Below, in pieces: positions 42,793 through 51,572 of a stretch of 51,940 nucleotides of DNA. A program made the translations under genes and the position numbers. The notes beneath the pieces are model-generated. The model had not been told where the DNA came from. It saw nothing but the letters and a program-made list of their open reading frames with translations, and did no database searches. The DNA is taken from assembly GCF_030148435.1 (NCBI RefSeq), contig NZ_JASBTN010000056.1, positions 1 through 51,940 of the forward strand, written 5' to 3'. Position 1 is the first letter of the stretch; every line of letters begins with the position of its first letter. The stretch comes from Aliiroseovarius sp. GTDB lineage: Bacteria; Pseudomonadota; Alphaproteobacteria; Rhodobacterales; Rhodobacteraceae.

Positions 42793-43086
42793 AGGAGCGC
42801 ATGGTGACGCCAATCGTCGTTTGTGCGTTCTCCTCCCGACGCTTCCGTATCTGGACAATGACGACAGGATCGCGGGGCCACGCAAACCCTCTTCCAGGAG
42901 TAACAGTAAACGCGCTGCGCCGCCCGGGAGGCAGAGGCGGAATACAAGCCCGTTTTTCGCCCGAGCGCAGTCCCGGTCACGTCCGGTTCGGGCCGATTTG
43001 GAAGTCTGGACACATAGTGTGAAAATTACGCTAAGCCTTGATTTTCGGCCTTGTTTCTCTGATCCGTGGCACATATACCGGCCAAC
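42793..43086 (+). promoter_or_regulatory. intergenic region with candidate tRNA-Ser promoter (43051-43079)
   Basis: No gene is supported between the methyltransferase and tRNA-Ser. TTGTTT (43051-43056) and TATACC (43074-43079) with 17-nt spacing form a plausible promoter 8 nt before the mature tRNA. The preceding 43010-43070 is AT-richer than the surroundings. Confidence 0.4.
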
Positions 43087-43176
43087 GGAGACGTGGCCGA
43101 GTGGTCGAAGGCGCTCCCCTGCTAAGGGAGTAAACGTTAACGCGTTTCGAGGGTTCGAATCCCTTCGTCTCCGCCA
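43087..43176 (+). tRNA. tRNA-Ser (anticodon GCT)
   Basis: A 90-nt type II tRNA: acceptor stem GGAGACG/CGTCTCC, discriminator G and encoded CCA. The anticodon arm CTCCC-CTGCTAA-GGGAG gives anticodon GCT for AGC/AGU. The long variable arm, TAAACGTTAACGCGTTTC, is typical of serine tRNAs. The T-arm is GAGGG-TTCGAAT-CCCTT. Confidence 0.97.
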
Positions 43177-43376
43177 CTAAACATGAAACTCTCGTTTTAT
43201 CCCAGTTGGTTGAATGTGCGCCGGGTTGGATGGAGTCTCAACTTTGTCCCCTCTTTTGGATTTCAATGAGACGCGTTTCGTCCCGTTGCCTTCCGTCGGT
43301 GCGGCAATTTGAACGGTCTCTTTCCCTATGGGTTTTGCTAAATTTCCTCGCATTCCAAACTGGCTGGAGTTCAAAT

Positions 43377-44000
43377 ATGCACAAGGTGGCAATCCTGCTG
43401 GCGGTTCTGATCTCAGCCACAACTGCCCGGGCGCAGGGCGGCGTGGACCTCAGTGCGCTGATGCGGGACACCTGTTCGCATTGTCACGGCGACACGGGGG
43501 ATGCGTCGAGCCGCATGTATCCGCGTCTGGCGGCCCAGAACCGGGACTACCTGGAAAAGCAGTTGCGCAACTTCCGGGACGGCAGCCGGGTGAGCGACAT
43601 CATGAATGCCATGGCTGCGGCGCTGACCGATGCTCAAATCGTGGCGCTGGCGGAGTTCTACAGCGCCCAGCCGGCCGAAAAGCACCGGGTGCGGACATCG
43701 AAACGCGCCTTGGAGGCGGTCGGTTCCTACATCTACCACGAGGGCAACGAATACACGCAGATCCCACCCTGCGCCGACTGCCATGGCGAGTTCGCCGCCG
43801 GGGACGAGAACCTGCCGCGTCTGGCCGGACAGCACAGGCATTACGTCGTCGAACAGCTGATGGCCTTCGAGAACCGTTCCCGCACCAATGACAACGCAAT
43901 CATGCATTCGATCGCCAAGAACCTGACCGAGCTGGAAATCAACGCGGTCGCGCTCTATGTCAGCGGGCTGGTGGAGGAGGGTGGAGCCGAGGGAAACTGA
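43377..44000 (+). CDS. di-haem cytochrome c4-type protein
   Basis: A 207-aa exported c-type cytochrome. The signal peptide MHKVAILLAVLISATTARAQ is followed by two class I domains with haem motifs CSHCH (Cys33-His37) and CADCH (Cys132-His136). Each domain contains a PRLAxQ segment (MYPRLAAQNRDYLEKQL; LPRLAGQHRHYVVEQL), characteristic of cytochrome c4, which shuttles electrons in the periplasm to terminal oxidases or other acceptors. ATG 43377 was chosen because it begins the signal peptide and GGAG lies upstream. It is a single gene, convergent with gntR. Confidence 0.92.
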   Translation: MHKVAILLAVLISATTARAQGGVDLSALMRDTCSHCHGDTGDASSRMYPRLAAQNRDYLEKQLRNFRDGSRVSDIMNAMAAALTDAQIVALAEFYSAQPAEKHRVRTSKRALEAVGSYIYHEGNEYTQIPPCADCHGEFAAGDENLPRLAGQHRHYVVEQLMAFENRSRTNDNAIMHSIAKNLTELEINAVALYVSGLVEEGGAEGN

Positions 44001-44038
44001 CGCGACGCTTTGGTGCGCCATCTACACCGTTCGCCGGA

Positions 44039-44725
44039 TCAGGCGGGCGTTTCCTCGCCTGCCAGCAGACGTTCGGCAATCTGCGTGGCGTCGTCCAGAT
44101 GGCGGGCCACGGCGGCTTCGGCGGCCTCCGCGTCGCCTGACCGGATCGCATCGCAGATAGCCTGCATATGCGCCCCACCGGGTTGTTCCCGGTCGGTGGT
44201 CGACAGGGTCATGCGTCGCAAGCGGCTGATGCGTCCGTTCAGGCGCTGCACGATCTCCCAGGCGATCCTATGCCCGGCGCCCTCGAAAATCTCGGCATAG
44301 AAACCCGAGGTGGCCTGAAACAGTGCTCCGGTCGATTCCATGGTCAGCGCCTGTTGCAGCCGGTCCAGCGCCTGTTGCAGCCGATCCGCGCGTTCCGGGG
44401 TGATCCGTTCGGCACAGGTGCGGGCCGCGGCGGTCTCCAGCATGCGGCGGATCGCGTAGATCTGTCGCGCGTCGTCCCAGCTCATCGTAGCCACGATCGG
44501 GCCGTGACCGGGCAGGATGTCCACCAGCCCTTCGGCCTCGAGGTAGCGGATCGTCTCTCGTATCACGGTGCGGCTCACCCCCAGCTGTTCGCACAGAGGC
44601 CGTTCGACAAGCCGTTCACCCGGCTTGAAATGCCCCTCGATGATCGCATTGCGCATGCGGTCCTGCACGATGTCACGCAGGGTTGTTGGTGGCTGTTCGA
44701 TTTTCGATAGGGCACCGTCGGTCAT
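44039..44725 (-). CDS. GntR-family regulator (FCD/VanR type)
   Basis: A 228-aa transcription factor. The winged HTH is in LRDIVQDRMRNAIIEGHFKPGERLVERPLCEQLGVSRTV, and the C-terminal all-helical FCD ligand domain is in YAIRRMLETAAARTCAERIT to DDATQIAERLLAG. Such proteins repress catabolic operons until a carboxylate-type effector binds. It is divergent from the AA_synth operon, and a 24-bp dyad containing TGGTATACCA, the usual GntR/FCD half-site layout, lies between them. ATG 44725 is preferred because it gives the normal N-terminal arm length. Confidence 0.92.
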   Translation of the reverse strand: MTDGALSKIEQPPTTLRDIVQDRMRNAIIEGHFKPGERLVERPLCEQLGVSRTVIRETIRYLEAEGLVDILPGHGPIVATMSWDDARQIYAIRRMLETAAARTCAERITPERADRLQQALDRLQQALTMESTGALFQATSGFYAEIFEGAGHRIAWEIVQRLNGRISRLRRMTLSTTDREQPGGAHMQAICDAIRSGDAEAAEAAVARHLDDATQIAERLLAGEETPA

Positions 44726-44767
44726 GTGGTGTTGATAGCAACCGGGGCAGGTCAGGAGCAAGCGGAT

Positions 44768-44800
44768 TGACATAACGTAAGATGGTATACCATATTACGA
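44768..44800 (+). promoter_or_regulatory. promoter with GntR operator for the AA_synth operon
   Basis: A consensus -35 TTGACA (44768-44773) is followed 17-18 nt later by CCATAT/CATATT. A 24-bp dyad at 44777-44800 has arms matching at 11 of 12 positions, with ATGGTATACCAT (44783-44794) perfectly palindromic at its centre. It covers the spacer and -10, so a bound repressor would block RNA polymerase. Confidence 0.75.
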
Positions 44801-44827
44801 TTAGAGAATCGCAACACAGGTGCCGCC

Positions 44828-45430
44828 ATGCCCGCCGAAATCCGCAAGACGCTGCTTCATGTCGAAGATACCCTGATCGAGGGCGGCAAGCGGGCCGAAA
44901 CACCGCTGAAGATGATTGCCGCCATCGCGGTGATCAAAAACCCCTGGGCGGGCCGGGGCTTCGTCGAGGATCTGCGCCCCGAAATCCACGACTGCGCGCC
45001 CCATTTGGGAGAGCTGCTGACCGGCATGGTCCTGGACGCAGCCGGGGGCGGGGATACGGTCGAGGGTTACGGCAAATCCGCCATTGTCGGCGTGAATGGT
45101 GAGGTCGAACATGCCTCGGCACTGATCCATACCCTGCGCTTCGGCAACCACTACCGCGAGGCGGTGGGAGCGAAGTCCTACCTTGCCTTTACCAATACGC
45201 GCGGCCCCGCAAACGCACCTTTGCAGATTCCGCTGATGGACAAGAACGACGGCGGGCGGCGCAGCCATTACCTGACGATCCAGCTGTCCGTGGCCGACGC
45301 GCCGGGGCCGGATGAGATCGTCATCGCGCTGGGCGCCTCGGTCGGCGGGCGGCCGCATCACCGGATCGGCGACCGCTACCAGGACCTCAAGGAGCTGGGC
45401 CATGACCTCGACAACCCTGCCTCTGTCTGA
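44828..45430 (+). CDS. AA_synth (DUF1185) family protein
   Basis: A 200-aa protein of Pfam family AA_synth. The sequence MPAEIRKTLLHVEDTLIEGG, AAIAVIKNPWAGRGFVEDL, YGKSAIVGVNGEVEHASALIH, GGRRSHYLTIQLSVADAPGPDEI and IALGASVGGRPHHRIGDRYQD is characteristic. Structures of two members are, as I recall, a variant of the Bacillus chorismate-mutase fold, but the reaction is not established. It is the first gene of the six-gene operon. It overlaps the following hydrolase gene by 29 nt. RNA polymerase access is likely controlled by the divergent GntR protein. Confidence 0.9.
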   Translation: MPAEIRKTLLHVEDTLIEGGKRAETPLKMIAAIAVIKNPWAGRGFVEDLRPEIHDCAPHLGELLTGMVLDAAGGGDTVEGYGKSAIVGVNGEVEHASALIHTLRFGNHYREAVGAKSYLAFTNTRGPANAPLQIPLMDKNDGGRRSHYLTIQLSVADAPGPDEIVIALGASVGGRPHHRIGDRYQDLKELGHDLDNPASV

Positions 45431-46208
45431 CGGAGGCATCCTGTCCTTTCGCGAGGCGGGGCGGGGCGCACCGGTGGTGCTGATCCACGGGGTCGGGCTG
45501 CAGTCGGCGGCCTGGGGGCCGCAAGTCGAGGCGTTGGCCGGAACCCATCGCGTCATTGCGCTGGACATGCCGGGTCACGGTGGGTCAAGCCCCCTGTCCG
45601 AGGGCGCGGAGCTGCCGGAATACGTCGCCTGGCTGGCCCGCGCCTTGGTCGCGCTGGGGCTGGAGAAGGTCAGCCTGGCAGGCCATTCCATGGGTGCGCT
45701 GATCACCCTGGGGTTTGCGGCCACACACCCGGAATGCGTTACCCGCGCGGCCCTTCTGAACCCGGTCTATCGGCGCAGCGCCGAGGCCCGCGCGGCGGTG
45801 GTTGCCCGTGCCGGAGAAATCCGGCAGGGCGGGATCGACCCCGACACACCGCTGAGCCGCTGGTTTTCCGACAGCCCCGCCGACCGGACCGCCCGCGCGG
45901 ATGTAGCCCGCTGGTTGGCGGAGGTGAATCCACACGGTTATGCCACCGCCTACGGGGCCTTCGCGCGCGGGGATGCGACCTATGCCGGCCGGATCGGCGC
46001 GATCACCTGTCCGTTCTGGACCATCACCGGCGACGGCGACCCGAACTCCACCCCCGGCATGGCCCGGGCCATCGCCGAAGCCGCCCCGCGAGGCCGGGCT
46101 TTGGTGATTGCAGGCCACCGCCATATGGTGAACCTGACGGCCCCGGATGCAGTCAACGCGGCGCTGCGCGACTGGCTGACCTGCGACACGGAAGGAGCGA
46201 CCCCATGA
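45402..46208 (+). CDS. alpha/beta fold hydrolase (RutD/PcaD-like)
   Basis: A 268-aa alpha/beta hydrolase. LIHGVGLQSAAWG forms the oxyanion loop, SLAGHSMGALITLG holds the nucleophile Ser, and VIAGHRHMVNLTAPD the catalytic His. It is related to the 3-oxoadipate enol-lactonase and RutD group. In an operon with a flavin monooxygenase it could hydrolyse an oxidised, ring-opened or carbamoylated intermediate. It begins inside the AA_synth gene (AAGGAG at 45389-45394) and overlaps the flavin-reductase gene by 4 nt. Confidence 0.9.
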   Translation: MTSTTLPLSDGGILSFREAGRGAPVVLIHGVGLQSAAWGPQVEALAGTHRVIALDMPGHGGSSPLSEGAELPEYVAWLARALVALGLEKVSLAGHSMGALITLGFAATHPECVTRAALLNPVYRRSAEARAAVVARAGEIRQGGIDPDTPLSRWFSDSPADRTARADVARWLAEVNPHGYATAYGAFARGDATYAGRIGAITCPFWTITGDGDPNSTPGMARAIAEAAPRGRALVIAGHRHMVNLTAPDAVNAALRDWLTCDTEGATP

Positions 46209-47122
46209 CCCAGATCGATCCCCGCGCCTTGCGCGATGCCTTCGGGGCCTTCATGACCGGCGTGACCGTGGTCACGGCCCATGACGCCGATGGCAATCCG
46301 CTGGGCTTCACCGCCAACTCCTTCACCTCGGTCTCGCTCGACCCGCCGCTGGTGCTGGTCTGCCTGGCCAACAGCTCGCGCAACTACCAGGCGCTATCCC
46401 AGGCCGAAGGCTTTGCGGTCAACATCCTGGCGGAAACGCAGAAGGATGTCTCAAACACCTTCGCCCGACCTGTCGAGGACCGTTTCGCCGCGGTGGACTG
46501 GCGCCCCGGCCCACATGGATCGCCGGTATTCGACGGGGTATCCGCCTGGTTCGACTGTTCCATGTTCAACACGGTTGATGCAGGCGACCACCTGATCCTG
46601 ATTGGCAAGGTGGAAGCCTTCGACAACACGACCCACCCCGGTCTGGGCTATGCGCGCGGCGCCTATGTCACCCCGGCCGCCGAGGCCGAGGCGCTGAGCC
46701 GCAGTACCCATCTACGCATCTCGGCCCTGATCGAACATGGCGGCAAGGTGCTGCTGCTGGACGACGGCGAAGGCCGCCTGACCCTGCCGGAAACCGATGT
46801 CGGCAAGGAAGGCGCCTCTGCCGCGCTGGCCCGGCTGATCACCGAAAGCGGCACCGACGCCGAACCCGGCTTCATCTATTCCGTCTACGAAGACGACGCG
46901 CGCGAAACGCAGCACATCTCGTTCCTGTGCCAGGCCGGTGGCGATGCCGCCAGTGAGGGCCTGTTCACCGAGCTCACCAAGTCGACCCTGATGGGCATCG
47001 CCGATCCCGTAATCTGCACCATGCTCGAACGGTTCGCGACGGAAAGCCGGATGGGGAATTTCGGGGTGTATTTTGGCAATCAAGTCACCGGCAGGATCGC
47101 CCGCGTGACATCAGGGAGTTGA
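46205..47122 (+). CDS. flavin reductase fused to a Nudix-like domain
   Basis: A 305-aa two-domain protein. Residues 1 to about 160 are a flavin reductase domain (FMTGVTVVTAHDADGNPLGFTANSF, SLDPPLVLVCLANSSRNY, FAVNILAETQKDVSNTFA) that supplies reduced flavin to a monooxygenase. Residues ~170-305 resemble a Nudix fold (LIEHGGKVLLLDDGEGRLTLP, then SAALARLITESGTDAE), but the REXXEE catalytic core of the Nudix box is missing. This second domain is therefore probably regulatory or ligand-binding. Simple flavin reductases of this class are about 170 aa. The LLM monooxygenase gene follows after 3 nt. Confidence 0.87.
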   Translation: MTQIDPRALRDAFGAFMTGVTVVTAHDADGNPLGFTANSFTSVSLDPPLVLVCLANSSRNYQALSQAEGFAVNILAETQKDVSNTFARPVEDRFAAVDWRPGPHGSPVFDGVSAWFDCSMFNTVDAGDHLILIGKVEAFDNTTHPGLGYARGAYVTPAAEAEALSRSTHLRISALIEHGGKVLLLDDGEGRLTLPETDVGKEGASAALARLITESGTDAEPGFIYSVYEDDARETQHISFLCQAGGDAASEGLFTELTKSTLMGIADPVICTMLERFATESRMGNFGVYFGNQVTGRIARVTSGS

Positions 47123-47125
47123 GGC

Positions 47126-48163
47126 ATGAAGTTCTCGCTTTTTGCGCATATGGAGCGCATTTCCGCCGCCGAGGATCAGAAGCGGCTCTATGACGAGTTT
47201 GTCGAGCTGTGCAAGATCGCCGACCGGGGCGGGATGCACGCGGTCTGGACCGGCGAACACCACGGGATGAATTTCACCATCGCGCCGAACCCGATGCTGA
47301 ATCTCGTGGACCTGGCCCGCCACACAAAGAACGTACGTCTGGGTACGGGCACGGTGATTGCGCCGTTTTGGCACCCGATCCGCCTGGCAGGTGAGGCGGC
47401 GATGACCGACATCATCACCGAGGGCCGGTTGGAACTGGGTATCGCGCGCGGGGCCTATGAGTTCGAATATGAACGGCTGATGCCAGGCATGGATGCCTGG
47501 GAAGCAGGCCAGCGTCTGCGTGAACTTGTGCCTGCCATGAAGGCCCTGTGGCAGGGCGATTACGCCCATGAGGGAGAATTCCACCAGTTCCCCAAGACCA
47601 CCTCGGCGCCGCAACCGGTGCAGGATGGCGGCCCGCCGATCTGGGTTGCCGCCCGCGACCCCAACAGTCACGAGTTTGCCGTCGCGCAGGGCTGCAACGT
47701 GCAGGTCACGCCGCTGTGGAAGGGGGACGAGGAAGTCACCGACCTCATGGGCAAGTTCAACGCCGCCTGCGGCAAATTCCCGGACCAGCCCCGCCCGAAG
47801 ATCATGCTGCTTCAGCACACTTACGTGGCTGAGGATACGGCGGACGTGAAACGAGGGGCCGAGGAGCTGAACCGCTTCTACTGCTATTTCGGCGCCTGGT
47901 TCATGAACAAGCGCGAGATCACCCAGGGGCTGATCGAACCGCTGACCGAGGAAGAGATCGCCGCGCATCCCTTCTACTCGCCCGAGGCGATGGAGCGTGA
48001 CCTGGTCATCGGCACGCCGGACACGGTGATCGAACGGCTGAAGGGTTACGAAGCGCTGGGCTATGATGAATACTCGTTCTGGATCGACAGTTCGATGAGT
48101 TTCGAACGCAAGAAGGCCTCGCTGGAGCGGTTCATAAACGAGGTCATGCCCGCTTTTGCGTAA
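47126..48163 (+). CDS. LLM-class flavin-dependent monooxygenase
   Basis: A 345-aa luciferase-like TIM-barrel monooxygenase that would use FMNH2 from the preceding reductase. Typical stretches are WTGEHHGMNFTIAPNPMLNL, VRLGTGTVIAPFWHPIRLAGEAAM, LELGIARGAYEFEYERL and DLVIGTPDTVIERLKGYEALG. The long central insertion and MNKREITQGLIEPLTEEEIA fit group A bacterial luciferase-like oxygenases. Together with the reductase it forms a two-component oxygenase. The substrate is unknown; comparison with RutA suggests a small N-heterocycle or a related compound. Confidence 0.92.
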   Translation: MKFSLFAHMERISAAEDQKRLYDEFVELCKIADRGGMHAVWTGEHHGMNFTIAPNPMLNLVDLARHTKNVRLGTGTVIAPFWHPIRLAGEAAMTDIITEGRLELGIARGAYEFEYERLMPGMDAWEAGQRLRELVPAMKALWQGDYAHEGEFHQFPKTTSAPQPVQDGGPPIWVAARDPNSHEFAVAQGCNVQVTPLWKGDEEVTDLMGKFNAACGKFPDQPRPKIMLLQHTYVAEDTADVKRGAEELNRFYCYFGAWFMNKREITQGLIEPLTEEEIAAHPFYSPEAMERDLVIGTPDTVIERLKGYEALGYDEYSFWIDSSMSFERKKASLERFINEVMPAFA

Positions 48164-48183
48164 ACCGGGCAGGGGAGGGAAAG

Positions 48184-49647
48184 ATGCAGCGTTTTCAGCA
48201 CTATATTGATGGCGGCTTTGCGGATGCGGTGAACGGGTTCGACAGTCTCGACCCCGCCACCGGTGCCGCCTGGGCGCAGATGCCGGCCGCCACGCCGGCG
48301 GATGTGGACCGGGCGGTCGCGGCGGCGGAACGTGCGTTTTTCGCCCCCGACTGGGCGCTGATGACCGCCACGGCGCGGGGCAAGCTGCTTCTGCGGCTTG
48401 CCGATCTGATCGCTGAAAACGCGCAGCACCTGGCCCAGCTCGAAACCCGTGACACCGGCAAGATCATTCGCGAAACCTCCGCCCAGATCGCCTATGTCGC
48501 CGAATACTACCGCTACTACGCCGGTCTGGCCGACAAGATCGAGGGCGCGCATCTGCCCATCGACAAGCCCGACGTGGAGGTCTGGCTGCGCCGCGAACCG
48601 ATCGGCGTGGTCGCCGCCGTGGTGCCCTGGAACTCGCAGCTGTTCCTGTCGGCGGTGAAGATCGGCCCGGCGCTGGCGGCGGGCTGCACGGTGGTTCTGA
48701 AAGCGTCCGAGGACGGGCCCGCGCCGATGCTGGAGTTCGCCCGCCTGTTCGACAAGGCCGGCTTCCCGCCCGGCGTGTTGAACGTGATCACCGGGGGGCC
48801 GGAGGTCGGCGCGACCCTGACCGCACATCCGAAAGTGGCCCATGTCGCCTTTACCGGCGGGCCGGAGACCGCGCGCCATATCCTGCGCAACTCGGCGGAG
48901 AACCTGGCCTCCACCTCGCTGGAACTCGGCGGTAAATCGCCCTTCATCGTGTTCGACGACGCTGACCTGGACAGCGCGGTGAACGCGCAGGTGTCGGGCA
49001 TTTTCGCCGCCAGCGGGCAGAGCTGCGTCGCGGGCTCGCGCCTTGTGGTGCACGAGGGGATCAAGGACGCCTTCCTCGCCCGGCTCAGCGAAAAGGCCGA
49101 GGCAGTGGTGATCGGCGCGCCCGGCGACATGGCGACCGAGGTCGGCCCGCTCTGCACCGCGCGCCAATGCGACACGGCCGAACGGCTGGTGGCCCAATCG
49201 GTGGCGCAGGGCGCGCGGTTGATCACCGGCGGCAAACGGCTGGAGCGCGACGGCTTTTATTTCCCGCCCACGATCCTGGATTGCGACGGTGTGCCTGACG
49301 CGGCCAGCCTGTCGAACGAGTTCTTCGGTCCGGTCCTGTCCGTGGTCAGTTTCAAGGACGAGGCCGAGGCCATCGAGATTGCCAACAATACGCAATTCGG
49401 CCTTGCCTCGGGTCTGTTCACCCGAAACCTGACCCGCGCCCACCGCATGATCCGCGCCATTCGTGCGGGTATCGTCTGGGTCAATACCTACCGCGCCGTC
49501 AGCCCGATTGCGCCCTTCGGCGGGCACGGGCTGTCCGGGCATGGCCGCGAAGGCGGGATCGAGGCCGCGCTGGACTACACCCGGGTCAAGGCCGTCTGGC
49601 TGCGCACCTCGGACGATCCGATTCCCGATCCTTTCGTAATGCGCTAG
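48184..49647 (+). CDS. NAD(P)-dependent aldehyde dehydrogenase
   Basis: A 487-aa aldehyde dehydrogenase. Catalytic Cys281 is in FAASGQSCVAGSR, general-base Glu247 in TSLELGGKSP and Asn150 in VVPWNSQ. Near the C-terminus, NEFFGPVLSVVSF and FGGHGLSGHGREGG complete the family. It would oxidise an aldehyde produced by the oxygenase/hydrolase steps to a carboxylate. GGGAGGGAA precedes ATG 48184 by a few bases, 20 nt after the monooxygenase gene. Confidence 0.94.
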   Translation: MQRFQHYIDGGFADAVNGFDSLDPATGAAWAQMPAATPADVDRAVAAAERAFFAPDWALMTATARGKLLLRLADLIAENAQHLAQLETRDTGKIIRETSAQIAYVAEYYRYYAGLADKIEGAHLPIDKPDVEVWLRREPIGVVAAVVPWNSQLFLSAVKIGPALAAGCTVVLKASEDGPAPMLEFARLFDKAGFPPGVLNVITGGPEVGATLTAHPKVAHVAFTGGPETARHILRNSAENLASTSLELGGKSPFIVFDDADLDSAVNAQVSGIFAASGQSCVAGSRLVVHEGIKDAFLARLSEKAEAVVIGAPGDMATEVGPLCTARQCDTAERLVAQSVAQGARLITGGKRLERDGFYFPPTILDCDGVPDAASLSNEFFGPVLSVVSFKDEAEAIEIANNTQFGLASGLFTRNLTRAHRMIRAIRAGIVWVNTYRAVSPIAPFGGHGLSGHGREGGIEAALDYTRVKAVWLRTSDDPIPDPFVMR

Positions 49648-49712
49648 GGCTTGCTTCACGGCGCGCCATCGTGTTCCTGTCAGGGCCTGATCCGGTCCGC
49701 CGAGGAGAGCCC

Positions 49713-50576
49713 ATGAAACCCGACACCCCCGCCCACGCCGCGCCCCAGGACGCCGAGGCCCGCCGCGCGATCAAGCCGGTGGTCTGTTACCCGCCCGAAA
49801 CGCTCCCGGTCCCGGATCTGGCCACATACGCTGTCGTACGGGAAGGGGCCGTGAAACTTGGCGAGACCCTGATCCCCGCCCGTGACGCGCGCTGCTTCGA
49901 GGTGCCTGCCGGGCATTTCTTTCGCATCTCCTCGGTCGAAGGTCCGCAGGTGGGCGACCTGAACCTGTGGAACGCCGCCGATCTGACCGAACGTTTCTAT
50001 TCCGGTAAGACCCGGGCGCTGCATGGCACCCATCTGTCCACCGGGGACCGCATGTGGACGAGCTTTCCGACCCTGCGTCCGATGGCGACAGTGACCACCG
50101 ATACGCTTGACTGGTATGGGTTCGACACGTTCGGCGGCTCGGTCCATGACGTGATCGGCACGCGCTGCGACCCCTATACGCACAATCTTCTGGCGGGCGG
50201 GCAGTATCACCATTGCTGTCATTCCAACCTGACCCGGGCGCTGGCCGATCACACCGGGCTGAGCCTGCGCGAGGCCGAACCCCATGTGCATGACGTGTTG
50301 AATGTTTTCATGTGCACCGGGTTTACCCGCGATACCGGGCAGTATTTCATGAAGGCAAGCCCGGTGCGCCCCGGCGACTACCTTGAGTTCTTCGCCGAGA
50401 TTGACCTGCTGGGCGGGCTGTCCGCCTGTCCGGGCGGGGATTGCGGGTCAGAACACAGCTCCGACACCGCGGCCTGCCATCCGCTGCTGGTCGAGGTATT
50501 CAAACCCGCCCGCGCGCCCGAAGGCTGGGCCCCGGCCGGGCGCAACCTTTATGATCGCAGCCACGGGCGGGGGTGA
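49713..50576 (+). CDS. DUF1989 (urea carboxylase-associated) family protein
   Basis: A 287-aa protein of the DUF1989 family. Members often accompany urea carboxylase, aminomethyltransferase-like or amine catabolic genes; no reaction is proven. Recognisable parts are RDARCFEVPAGHFFRISSVEGPQVGDLNLWNA, MWTSFPTLRPMATVTTD, GTRCDPYT, YHHCCHSNLTRAL and DYLEFFAEIDLLGGLSACPGGD. Several Cys and His residues suggest a metal site. It is the last gene of the operon, 65 nt after the aldehyde dehydrogenase, and converges on the aldo/keto reductase gene with a 9-nt gap. Confidence 0.87.
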   Translation: MKPDTPAHAAPQDAEARRAIKPVVCYPPETLPVPDLATYAVVREGAVKLGETLIPARDARCFEVPAGHFFRISSVEGPQVGDLNLWNAADLTERFYSGKTRALHGTHLSTGDRMWTSFPTLRPMATVTTDTLDWYGFDTFGGSVHDVIGTRCDPYTHNLLAGGQYHHCCHSNLTRALADHTGLSLREAEPHVHDVLNVFMCTGFTRDTGQYFMKASPVRPGDYLEFFAEIDLLGGLSACPGGDCGSEHSSDTAACHPLLVEVFKPARAPEGWAPAGRNLYDRSHGRG

Positions 50577-50585
50577 GGCGCACGA

Positions 50586-51572
50586 TCAGCAGTAACGCTC
50601 GATCCCGACGATCTGCGCGTCCGAATAGCGGTCGCCATGGGCCCAGCCGGGCGGCATGATCCGGTCGATCTCGGCGCGGTCGTCGTTGGTAAACGCGATC
50701 TCGGACGCGTCGGCCCAGTCGCGCAGGTGGTCCGCCGTGCGGGTGGCCGGGATCGGCACCAGGTGGTCGCCCTGGTCCAGCACCCAGGCAAGCGCGGCGG
50801 CGGGCACGGACCAGCCCCTTGCGCGGCAGAACTGGCGGAAGCGCTGGATCACCGCCTGATTGGCCGAGAGGTTCGGCTCGACGAAACGCGGGTTGGCATG
50901 CAGGAAGGGCAGGGCCTCGGCCCGGCCGTTCGGCATGGGCGTGTCGGAAAAGATGCCACGCCCCAGCGGTGAAAACGGCACGAATGTCGTGCCAAGCTCC
51001 TTGCAGGCACGGATCAGCCCCAGGTCGGGCTGGCGCGTCCAGAGCGAATACTCATTCTGCACTGCCATCACCGGCGCCACGCTGGCGGCGCGGCGCAGGC
51101 TGTTGGGTGCGATCTCGGAATAGCCGAAGCCGCCGATCAGCCCCTCTTCGCGAAAGCCCTCCAGGGTCTCCGTCACCTCTTCGATCGGGATCGACCAGTC
51201 GCGGCGGTGTACGTAATAAAGCGCCACCCGGTCCACGCCCAGCCGGGTCAACGAGCCTTCCAAAGCGCGGCGCAGGTGCGGTTCGGAGTTGTTGTTTTCC
51301 CCCCGCGCGCCGCCCAGAACGATGCCGCCCTTGGTGGCGATCTGAAACCGGTGGCCGCGGTCGGCCATCCAGTCGCCGATAATCTGCTCGGACAGCCCTT
51401 TTCCGTAAAGCTCGGCGGTGTCGAGGAAGGTAATCCCCGCCTCGCGCGCCGCATCCAGTGTGGCAAAGCTCTCTTCCCGGGTGGTCTTGCCGTAGAACCC
51501 CGCGAAACTCATGCATCCCAGCGCGATGGCAGATACCTCGGGGCCGTCCCGCCCCAACCGCCGCATCTTCAT
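50586..51572 (-). CDS. aldo/keto reductase
   Basis: A 328-aa NADPH-dependent aldo/keto reductase of the AKR13-like (auxin-induced/pyridoxal reductase-like) group. The tetrad is visible: Asp51 and Tyr56 ([11 protein letters not shown]), Lys81 (IATKGGI) and His122 (LYYVHRRDW). The NADP-binding [15 protein letters not shown] is near the C-terminus. It starts 4 nt inside the end of deoD (ATGA overlap), so the two are co-transcribed on the minus strand. Its link to nucleoside salvage is unclear. Confidence 0.93.
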   Translation of the reverse strand: MKMRRLGRDGPEVSAIALGCMSFAGFYGKTTREESFATLDAAREAGITFLDTAELYGKGLSEQIIGDWMADRGHRFQIATKGGIVLGGARGENNNSEPHLRRALEGSLTRLGVDRVALYYVHRRDWSIPIEEVTETLEGFREEGLIGGFGYSEIAPNSLRRAASVAPVMAVQNEYSLWTRQPDLGLIRACKELGTTFVPFSPLGRGIFSDTPMPNGRAEALPFLHANPRFVEPNLSANQAVIQRFRQFCRARGWSVPAAALAWVLDQGDHLVPIPATRTADHLRDWADASEIAFTNDDRAEIDRIMPPGWAHGDRYSDAQIVGIERYC

